Positions 57,780-64,000 of a DNA stretch of 64,000 nt are shown here, piece after piece. The translations under genes and the position numbers were made by a program. Source of the DNA: Thermogemmatispora sp042408735 (GTDB lineage: Bacteria > Chloroflexota > Ktedonobacteria > Ktedonobacterales > Ktedonobacteraceae); NCBI RefSeq assembly GCF_042408735.1, contig NZ_JBHOQV010000057.1, positions 30,495 to 94,494 on the forward strand. Direction: 5' to 3'. The notes under the pieces are model-generated. The model saw nothing but the letters and a program-made list of their open reading frames with translations, searched no databases and was not told the DNA's origin. How positions within the stretch are numbered: position 1 is the stretch's first letter; the number at the start of each line of letters is the position of its first letter.

Positions 57780-60473
57780 CTACTCCTGGATCAGACGGCG
57801 CAGGACCGTTGGCAGAATGCCTCCGTTCTTATAGTAAGTGACATCGACCTTGCTATCCAGGCGGGCGATGGTCTGGAAAGTGAAGGTTGAGCCATCCTCG
57901 CGAGTCACGCGGACCGTGACCTCCTGATGCGGTTGCAGGTCCTGCTCGATGCCCAGGATGTCGTAGCGCTCGCGCCCTGTCAGGCCCAACGACTCCTTGT
58001 TCTCGCCCGGGCGGAACTGGAGGGGCAGGATGCCCATCCCGACCAGGTTGCTGCGGTGGATCCGCTCGAAGCTTTCGGCGATGACCGCGCGGATACCCAA
58101 CAGAAGCGGCCCCTTTGCGGCCCAGTCGCGTGACGAACCGGAACCGTATTCCTTGCCGGCGATTACCAGCAAGGGCACCCCCTCCTCCTGGTAGCGCATG
58201 GCCGCATCGTAGATGGTCATCTCCTGCCCATCCGGCAGGTGGAGTGTATAGTAACCCTCCTTGCCACCCACCAGGCGATTGCGCAGGCGGATATTGGCGA
58301 AGGTCCCGCGCACCATCACCTCGTGATTCCCGCGGCGCGCTCCGTACGTATTAAAATCGCGTCGCTCCACACCGCGCGCCAGCAAGTACTTGCCTGCGGG
58401 ACTCTCGGGCGAGAAGCTGCCGGCGGGCGAGATATGGTCTGTTGTGATCGAGTCGTCCAACATCACCAGGACCCTGGCGCCCTCGATTGTCTTCAGGGGA
58501 GGTGGCTCGAGGGCCATATCCTTGAAGAAGGGCGGCTCCTGGATGTAGGTCGAATTCGGGTCCCAGTTGAAGAGCGGCCCCGTTGCATTGCTCAGCGAGC
58601 GCCAATGTTCATCGCCCTCAAAGACCCGGCTATAGTTCTTCTTAAACAGCTCGGGCGAGATTGCGCGGCTCACCACCGCATTGATCTCCTCCTGGCTGGG
58701 CCAGATCTCGCGCAGATAGACAGGCTCGCCGTTGGCGTCGTAGCCGATGGGGTCCCTGGTCAGATCGATATCGACGGTACCGGCCAGGGCATAGGCCACC
58801 ACCAGCGGCGGCGAGGCCAGAAAGCTGGCGCGCACCTGGGGATGGATGCGCCCCTCGAAATTGCGGTTACCCGAAAGGACCGCTGCCACCACCAGATCAT
58901 TGGCCTGCACAGCCTCGGCCACCGGCTCTGGCAGGGGACCGCTGTTGCCGATGCAGGTAGTGCAGCCGAAGCCCACCAGGTGGAAGCGCAGCGCCTCCAG
59001 ATAGGGGAGGAGGTCGGCGCTCTCGAGGTAATCGATCACAGCTCGCGAGCCGGGAGCCAGGCTCGTCTTCACCGTGGGCTTGACACTCAGACCCCGTTCC
59101 ACAGCGTGCTTGGCCAGCAGACCGGCGGCAACCATGACCGAAGGATTAGAGGTATTCGTGCAGCTTGTGATGGCCGCGATAGCCACCGCCCCATCGCTGA
59201 GTGTTGTCTGAGTCTCGCCGATATGGACAGCCACGCTGCGTCGATGGCCATTGCTGCCGATGCGGTCCGCGTAGGTCTCGCGGAAGACCTGCCCCACCCG
59301 CGCCAGGGGCACGCGGTCCTGGGGGCGACGTGGGCCGGCCAGGCTCGGCTCGATCGTGGCCAGGTCCAGCTCCAAAAGATCGTCGAACAGCGGCTCAGGA
59401 GCCTCCTCGCTGCGGAACAAGCCCTGAGCACGAGTATAGTCCTCGACCAGCTCGACCAGCTCGGGATCGCGCCCCGTACTGCGGAGGTAGCGCAGCGTCT
59501 CCTCGTCGACGGGGAAGAGCGTTGCCGTAGCCCCGAACTCGGGCGACATATTGGCAATAGTGGCGCGGTCGGCCAGGGAGAGGTAGCGCAGACCAGGCCC
59601 GGTGAACTCCACGAACTTGCCCACCACGCCGCGCTTGCGCAGCAGCTGTGTCACCGTCAGCACCAGATCCGTGGCCGTAGACCCTTCGGGCAAAGCGCCG
59701 AAGATGCGGACACCGATCACCTCGGGTGTCAGCAAGTAGAGCGGCTGGCCCAGCAGCACGGCCTCGGCCTCAATTCCGCCGACGCCCCAGCCGAGGACCC
59801 CCAGGCCGTTGACCATCGTCGTATGCGAATCCGTTCCCACCAGGGTATCGGGAAAAGCGAAACGTTGCCCCTCGACCTCCCTCGTCATCACAACCGAAGC
59901 CAGGTACTCCAGGTTGACCTGATGCACGATGCCTGTCCCCGGAGGCACCACGCGGAAATTGCGGAAAGCCTGCTGGGCCCAGCGCAGGAGCGCGTAGCGT
60001 TCGCTATTGCGCTCGTACTCGCGCTCAACATTGCGCTGGAAAGCCAGGGTCGAGCCGAAGACATCGACCTGCACGGAGTGGTCAATAACCAGATCAGCCG
60101 GAACCAGCGGATTAATCTTCTGAGGATCGCCGCCCATGCGGGCAACGGCGGAGCGCATCGCGGCCAGATCGGCGACCGCGGGGACGCCGGTGAAATCCTG
60201 CAGCAGCACCCGCGCCGGCATAAAGGGGAACTCCTCGTCGCTGTTCGCAGCCTTGCCGGGCTGCCAGCGTGCCAGAGCCAGCACCGTTTCCTTAGTGATC
60301 AGCTCGCCGTCGCAGTGGCGAAGCAGATTTTCCAGCAAGATTTTCACCGTGAAAGGGAGGCGCTCCAGTTGCACACCATGTCTGGCCAGCGCCTCGAGAC
60401 GGTAGTATGTAACAGCGCCATAGCTGCCGCTCAGCTCTGAGCGGGCTTCGAAGGCGTCGCTGTAAGTAGCCAT
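57780..60473 (-). CDS. acnA: Aconitate hydratase
   Basis: TCA-cycle enzyme converting citrate to isocitrate, AcnA/IRP type, 897 residues (family about 890-900). The [4Fe-4S] ligands are in 'ITSCTNTSNPSVM' and 'GCTTCIGNSGPL'; substrate-binding blocks 'VGTDSHTTMVNGLGVLGWGVGGIEAEA', 'LQDFTGVPAVADLAAMR' and C-terminal swivelling domain 'GKEYGSGSSRDWAAKGP' are all present. It stands alone with a good promoter and an unusual repeated leader (60474-60555), which may add a translational level of control. Confidence 0.97.
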   Translation of the reverse strand: MATYSDAFEARSELSGSYGAVTYYRLEALARHGVQLERLPFTVKILLENLLRHCDGELITKETVLALARWQPGKAANSDEEFPFMPARVLLQDFTGVPAVADLAAMRSAVARMGGDPQKINPLVPADLVIDHSVQVDVFGSTLAFQRNVEREYERNSERYALLRWAQQAFRNFRVVPPGTGIVHQVNLEYLASVVMTREVEGQRFAFPDTLVGTDSHTTMVNGLGVLGWGVGGIEAEAVLLGQPLYLLTPEVIGVRIFGALPEGSTATDLVLTVTQLLRKRGVVGKFVEFTGPGLRYLSLADRATIANMSPEFGATATLFPVDEETLRYLRSTGRDPELVELVEDYTRAQGLFRSEEAPEPLFDDLLELDLATIEPSLAGPRRPQDRVPLARVGQVFRETYADRIGSNGHRRSVAVHIGETQTTLSDGAVAIAAITSCTNTSNPSVMVAAGLLAKHAVERGLSVKPTVKTSLAPGSRAVIDYLESADLLPYLEALRFHLVGFGCTTCIGNSGPLPEPVAEAVQANDLVVAAVLSGNRNFEGRIHPQVRASFLASPPLVVAYALAGTVDIDLTRDPIGYDANGEPVYLREIWPSQEEINAVVSRAISPELFKKNYSRVFEGDEHWRSLSNATGPLFNWDPNSTYIQEPPFFKDMALEPPPLKTIEGARVLVMLDDSITTDHISPAGSFSPESPAGKYLLARGVERRDFNTYGARRGNHEVMVRGTFANIRLRNRLVGGKEGYYTLHLPDGQEMTIYDAAMRYQEEGVPLLVIAGKEYGSGSSRDWAAKGPLLLGIRAVIAESFERIHRSNLVGMGILPLQFRPGENKESLGLTGRERYDILGIEQDLQPHQEVTVRVTREDGSTFTFQTIARLDSKVDVTYYKNGGILPTVLRRLIQE

Positions 60474-60555
60474 GCTCTTCTGTCCTCTATCCTCTCATAT
60501 TTCATTGTCCTCGTTCGGTACCCTCGTTCCAGTATCCCCGTTCCGGTATCCTCAA
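60474..60555 (-). repeat. Leader repeats GAGGATACYGRAARC before aconitase gene
   Basis: On the minus strand four head-to-tail units of 13-16 bases: GAGGATACCGGAAC, GGGGATACTGGAAC, GAGGGTACCGAAC, GAGGACAATGAAATAT, then GAGAGGATAGAGGAC close to the ATG. Same family as the repeats before 37971 and 46907. They lie inside the predicted mRNA leader. Confidence 0.8.
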
Positions 60556-60649
60556 GCAGATTGATGCCCCGGAACTCCCCTACGCCATTCGAGTTTCCTG
60601 TCCGCCCGCACAGCGATAGTGACGGCTACAACAGTATTCAGCCTCATTA

Positions 60650-60679
60650 ATTATAATGGATGAGCAAGAGCCACGGCAA
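60650..60679 (-). promoter_or_regulatory. Promoter of aconitase gene
   Basis: Minus strand TTGCCG (60674-60679), 18 bases, perfect TATAAT (60650-60655). Leader about 168 bases, holding the repeats. Confidence 0.72.
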
Positions 60680-60979
60680 GCGTGCGGGAACTCCCAACCT
60701 GTATCGTACCATCTCAGAGCAGCCGCGAGCCGTAGGGAGGGGTGTGAGGGTTAAGAGGACTGGGGAGGGGGAGCTAGAGGTCACGAGCCGGGCGAGGAGA
60801 GGCAAGGCGAGGAGGAAAAGGCGGGGGTCCGGGAGAGCCAATGTGTCCGATAGAAGCTTACACAACGAAGAGTGAACACCGCACGGAGAGACAAAGATGC
60901 TACTCGTTTCAAAACCCGCAACGGGCACAAAGACCGTTCCGAGCATCGGCGATGAGTCGTCGATAATCTTGGCCCCCGT

Positions 60980-61037
60980 AGCCAGGTCCCGGTCCCTGGC
61001 TAGAGCTTACCGTCGACCCACCGAACCGAGGTAAGCT
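60980..61037. repeat. Two adjacent hairpins in the acnA - histidine kinase gap
   Basis: AGCCAGG (60980-60986) with CCTGGCT (60995-61001), then AGCTTACC (61004-61011) with GGTAAGCT (61030-61037), only two bases apart. No T-run. The first stem resembles the hairpin of the IS end at 36130. No gene was found in 60680-61194. Confidence 0.4.
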
Positions 61038-61194
61038 TCCATGAACACTGGCTGCTTCCCGGACCCCACCCAGTTATTACTATGCGTCATTGGCTGGCAA
61101 AAAGCATCAGCAGATGTACCTAATCGCCTTCAGGAAGAAGAGCGAGGGCCTTTTCTGAGCCAGAGAGGCAGAAGTGGGAGGGAAGAAAGAGCGG

Positions 61195-62766
61195 CTAGCC
61201 CTGATCGTGGTCTGGCGGTGTGGTCTGCAGGGGCAGAGACAGGCGGACGGTGCAGCCCTGGCCTGGGGCTGACTCGATCGAGAGGGTTGCCCCGATCAGG
61301 GCCGCGCGCTCGCGCATGCCCAGCAAGCCCAGGCCGCCCTGAGAGCCATGCTCGCGTCCCGTGCCCACTCGCTCCGGAGAGAAACCCCGGCCATTGTCGC
61401 TCACGGTCACCGTCAGGCAGTCTGGCAAGTAAGCCACATGCAGCCAGGCCTGACTGGCCTGGGAATGGCGCCAGACATTCGACAGTGCCTCCTGGACGAT
61501 GCGGAAAACGGCGATCTCCGCCTCTGAAGAAGTGGGGCGAGGCTCGCCCGAGCAACTGAAGGTACAGGGAACGCCGCGCTCGGCGGAGCTATCGCTGAGC
61601 CACTCCAGGGCCGCATGCAGGCCCAGGTCATCCAACACCGACGGGCGCAAATCGCGGCAGGCGCGGCGCACGCCCTCCAGCGTGCGATCGGCCAGATTCT
61701 GAAGGCTGGCGTGCCACTCCAGGTCCTTCTCCGGGAGCTGGAGCTGACGCATCGCGCGGCCCAGGCCATCCAGGCCCAGGGAGAGGGCGATCAGGGCCTG
61801 AGCCGTATCGTCATGCAACTCGCGGGCCAGGCGACGGCGCTCCTCCTCCTGCACGCGAGTAATCAGGGAGGCATAGTCGCGCAGCTCATCCTGGCGCCGA
61901 CGGGCACTGCGCAGATCTTCGAGGGCACGCTGCAGCTCATTTGTTTGAATGCTTAGACGAGTACTGGTAAGAGCCAGGTAATAAATCGCGAAAAGCGGCA
62001 CCAGGAAGAAGAGCCAGGCCAGCTCGGCGGCGGCGTCGTCGAAAATATCGACCACGGGTAGCAGCGGGCCTACGCTCAGCACCAGGGCCTGGAAGCGCAG
62101 AAAAGGAGAAGTCAGGTAGGAGCGCCAGGCGGCCCTGGTGGGGCGTCCAGACCAGCGGAGTATCACCGGCAGCGCGATCAAGGCCATCAAGATCATCATC
62201 ACCACGGCGGCCAGCACGCTGCCGAGCAGCTCGTTGGTTTCGGCCAGACGGCCGTTGTGCTGGATAGGCAGATGGCTATTGCCCGCTATCCAGACATAGA
62301 CCGAGCCAGCCACAAAGACGAGTAGAGCTGTACTGGCCAGGCGATAGCAGGCCTCGCTCCAGGAGATGAAGCCGCGTGCCAGCGTATAGCCCTGCAGCAC
62401 GGCCTGGGTAATCAGGGCCGTCAGCACAGCGGCGGGGACACTGATGAGGACGCTGGCGGCCAGGTAAAAGGGGGCGGTGATATCGAAGAGAAAGAGGGGG
62501 CGCCAGGTATCCAGGACCTGCTGTCGGGTATTCTGAGGATTGGCCAGCTCCGAGCGCAGCAGGCGCAAGAGGGAGAAGCGACCCAGCAGGGCTAGCAGCG
62601 AAGTCAGGGCGACCAGGCTATAGATCGCGCGCGGGCCGTAGAAATTGGGAGCTGGTCGATAGGTGTGGACGGACCAGAGCAGCAGGGGCAAAGCAATGGC
62701 CAAGGAGAGCACAATCACCAGCAACCGGAGCGGTGCGAACTGTGCCTGCTTGAGCATGGTTCTCAT
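61195..62766 (-). CDS. NarL-type sensor histidine kinase
   Basis: A 523-residue membrane sensor kinase of the HisKA_3 class. Six to eight hydrophobic segments occupy residues 10-270 as an integral sensor region with no recognised ligand domain. A coiled-coil follows ('TNELQRALEDLRSARRRQ'), then the phospho-acceptor 'RRLARELHDDTAQALIALSLGLD' (His at about 315), N-box 'EALSNVWRHSQA' and ATP lid 'VSDNGRGFSPERVG' and 'GLGLLGMRERAALIGA'. Its ATG overlaps the stop of the response-regulator gene (ATGA), so the two form a coupled operon with the regulator first. Confidence 0.94.
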   Translation of the reverse strand: MRTMLKQAQFAPLRLLVIVLSLAIALPLLLWSVHTYRPAPNFYGPRAIYSLVALTSLLALLGRFSLLRLLRSELANPQNTRQQVLDTWRPLFLFDITAPFYLAASVLISVPAAVLTALITQAVLQGYTLARGFISWSEACYRLASTALLVFVAGSVYVWIAGNSHLPIQHNGRLAETNELLGSVLAAVVMMILMALIALPVILRWSGRPTRAAWRSYLTSPFLRFQALVLSVGPLLPVVDIFDDAAAELAWLFFLVPLFAIYYLALTSTRLSIQTNELQRALEDLRSARRRQDELRDYASLITRVQEEERRRLARELHDDTAQALIALSLGLDGLGRAMRQLQLPEKDLEWHASLQNLADRTLEGVRRACRDLRPSVLDDLGLHAALEWLSDSSAERGVPCTFSCSGEPRPTSSEAEIAVFRIVQEALSNVWRHSQASQAWLHVAYLPDCLTVTVSDNGRGFSPERVGTGREHGSQGGLGLLGMRERAALIGATLSIESAPGQGCTVRLSLPLQTTPPDHDQG

Positions 62767-63515
62767 TGCGTATCGTAGGTATCCTGGAGTGAGATCATTC
62801 CCTGGCGGAGCGCCTGGAGGACGGCCTCGGTGCGGGAACCGACCTGCATTTTTTGGAAGATGTTGGCCAGATGGCTATGGACGGTGCGAATGCTCAGGCC
62901 CAGGCGACGGGCGATCTCCTTATTAGGCAAGCCACGGGCTGCCAGGCGCAGCACGTCGAACTCGCGCTCGCTCAGCAGGTCCGACGAGCGCTGAGCTGGG
63001 TGGCCGCGATTGGTCAGACGGCGCATCATCTTCTCGGTCAGCGATGGCTGCAGCACCGACTCGCCGCGGGCCACCGCGCGGATGGCGTTCACCAACTCCT
63101 GACCGTGGACATTTTTCAAGAGGAAGCCGGCGGCGCCTGCCTCCAGCAGGGCGAGCAAGTACTGCTCATCGTCATAGGCCGAGAGGACCAGGACAGCTGT
63201 TTTGGGGCAATGGGCCTTAATCTGGCGGGTGGCCTCGATCCCCCCCATGCCGGGCATAGCAATATCCATAATGGCGATATCGGGGTTCAGGCGCTGGGCG
63301 GCCTCCACCGCCTCCTCGCCGCTGGCCGCCTCGGCGACCACCGCGACATCGCTCTCAGCTTCGAGCAAGCGTCGGGTCCCTTCGCGTACCAGGGCGTGGT
63401 CATCGGCCAGCAGCACGCGGATCACCCGTGGCTCCTCATGCTCGCCGTTGACTGCGCCGGACGCGACCTGCGTTGTCATTGTGCTATCGTCCTGCTCGCG
63501 TAGCTCGCTGAACAC
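62763..63515 (-). CDS. NarL/LuxR-family response regulator
   Basis: About 250 residues: receiver domain ('VLLADDHALVREGTRRLLE', phospho-acceptor Asp in 'PDIAIMDIAMPGMGG', Thr/Ser at 'VLVLSAYDD', Lys in 'GFLLKNV') and a C-terminal LuxR-type HTH ('LSEREFDVLRLAARGLPNKEIA', 'LGLSIRTVHSHLANIFQKM'). GTG 63515 has a perfect AGGAGG nine bases upstream, so I prefer it to ATG 63479, which has only GCAGGA. A -10 TATAGT lies at 63593-63598, near an inverted repeat GGATCTC/GAGATCC (63601-63642) that may be an operator. Confidence 0.94.
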   Translation of the reverse strand: MFSELREQDDSTMTTQVASGAVNGEHEEPRVIRVLLADDHALVREGTRRLLEAESDVAVVAEAASGEEAVEAAQRLNPDIAIMDIAMPGMGGIEATRQIKAHCPKTAVLVLSAYDDEQYLLALLEAGAAGFLLKNVHGQELVNAIRAVARGESVLQPSLTEKMMRRLTNRGHPAQRSSDLLSEREFDVLRLAARGLPNKEIARRLGLSIRTVHSHLANIFQKMQVGSRTEAVLQALRQGMISLQDTYDTQ

Positions 63516-63793
63516 TGTCAAAACCCTCCTGCGGAGCAACTTCCTCGCAGCCAGCACCAGCCACTGTGAGACCGTTACAGCGTTTTGCTCTTACTATAGA
63601 GGATCTCCACAGAGGGGGGCCACAGCAAATCTGCTGAGATCCTTTTCATTATGACACGGCCTGGAACGAAAGGCAAGTCTCCCCCAGCAGGGGGAGGGGA
63701 GGAGAGGACGGCGGGGACAGGCGAAAATGGCCGCTGAGCAGCGCCCAGGCCGCACTTTGTGGTATCATGAGAAAAGCATGCTGGAACGTTCTC

Positions 63794-63822
63794 TTGACAG
63801 AGCAGGACCCTTTCATTAGAGT
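63794..63822 (+). promoter_or_regulatory. Possible promoter for the gene at the window end
   Basis: TTGACA (63794-63799), 17 bases, TAGAGT (63817-63822), the latter 4 of 6. Confidence 0.4.
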
Positions 63823-63938
63823 AGGTCCCAGGTCCCTATATGCTTGCATGCTGCTTTTTCACCGTTTCTGCGATGTCTACGTGTTTGTATGTATGAGGGA
63901 ACGTTGTTAAAACGATGTGCTGAGCAGGGAGGAGGCCC

Positions 63939-64000
63939 ATGGGGGGCTGTTTGGACGCCGAAGGATGTGGTTATCAGAATCCCGATAAAGTGCGTTTTTG
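63939..64000 (+). CDS. Partial gene, N-terminal zinc-ribbon-like start
   Basis: ATG preceded by GGGAGGAGG; the first 20 codons read 'MGGCLDAEGCGYQNPDKVRF' before the window ends. Cys-x5-Cys-Gly-Tyr-x-Asn-Pro-x4-Phe is the usual opening of bacterial zinc-ribbon domains found at the front of signalling proteins (kinases, phosphatases, FHA proteins). The rest is outside the window, so the product is unknown. Confidence 0.6.
   Translation, partial: MGGCLDAEGCGYQNPDKVRF

Noticed and set aside
60660..60875. 71-residue basic open frame starting at 60660
   Set aside because: Lies over the minus-strand acnA promoter, lacks a ribosome site and resembles low-complexity Arg/Gly-rich chance coding.
1..64000. 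CRISPR array or cas genes
   Set aside because: No regularly spaced direct repeats of 25-40 bases were seen and no Cas protein motifs apart from the transposon IscB and TnpB relics.

Overview
The window reads as chromosome from a high-GC bacterium of the phylum Chloroflexota, most probably class Ktedonobacteria (Thermogemmatispora or Ktedonobacter relatives). This is inference, not a database result. It rests on the GC-rich coding, the abundance of signalling proteins (Ser/Thr kinases, PP2C, FHA, DUF4388, TIR and von Willebrand domains), an IscB-type transposon relic of a kind known from Ktedonobacter racemifer, and sigma70-like TTGACA/TATAAT promoters with AGGAGG ribosome binding sites.

Layout. 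0-4 kb: a PspA-like protein, a tRNA-Gly(CCC) with near-perfect promoter and terminator, an MFS transporter and a DedA-like membrane protein. 4-11 kb: central metabolism and translation, with serA and a class V aminotransferase, pyruvate kinase, and the rpsP-khpA-rimM ribosome operon. 11-23 kb: an accessory secretion and signalling locus. A divergent TIR-like membrane protein faces a run of von Willebrand (TerY-like) protein, PP2C phosphatase, kinase, WXG100 protein, YukD/EsaB-like ubiquitin fold and a 1375-residue EccC/EssC ATPase. This looks like a type VII secretion system coupled to a TerY-P phosphorylation triad. A decayed iscB transposon with a probable omega-RNA region sits between the WXG100 and YukD genes.

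23-31 kb: a glycerol / glycerol-3-phosphate cluster (flavoprotein dehydrogenase, second flavoprotein, CoxG-like protein, APC permease, glycerol kinase) followed by a ROK protein with its own promoter and three operator-like palindromes. 31-36 kb: a complete ECF vitamin transporter and rpiA. 36-37 kb: a graveyard with a tnpB fragment, a broken GntR-type regulator and about 1 kb without recognisable genes. 38-50 kb: a receiver-DUF4388-roadblock protein, a 42-residue membrane protein, an XRE / NfeD / flotillin / PspA membrane-stress cluster, LysE-type exporter, dienelactone hydrolase, HEAT-repeat protein and a membrane Ser/Thr kinase. 50-64 kb: CocE-type hydrolase with divergent IclR regulator, FHA protein, NadD-like nucleotidyltransferase, an IS607-type relic, DinB-like protein, aconitase, a NarL-type two-component pair and the first codons of a zinc-ribbon protein.

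The two observations I rate highest are the TerY-P-coupled type VII locus, and a short repeated leader element (consensus GAGGATACYGRAARC) found just upstream of three unrelated genes (37971, 46907 and the aconitase gene). In two of them the last copy supplies the ribosome binding site. A terminal sequence shared by mobile elements at 16.7, 36.1 and 40.4 kb, the ROK operators, and a promoter-plus-terminator unit behind rpiA are the next best.
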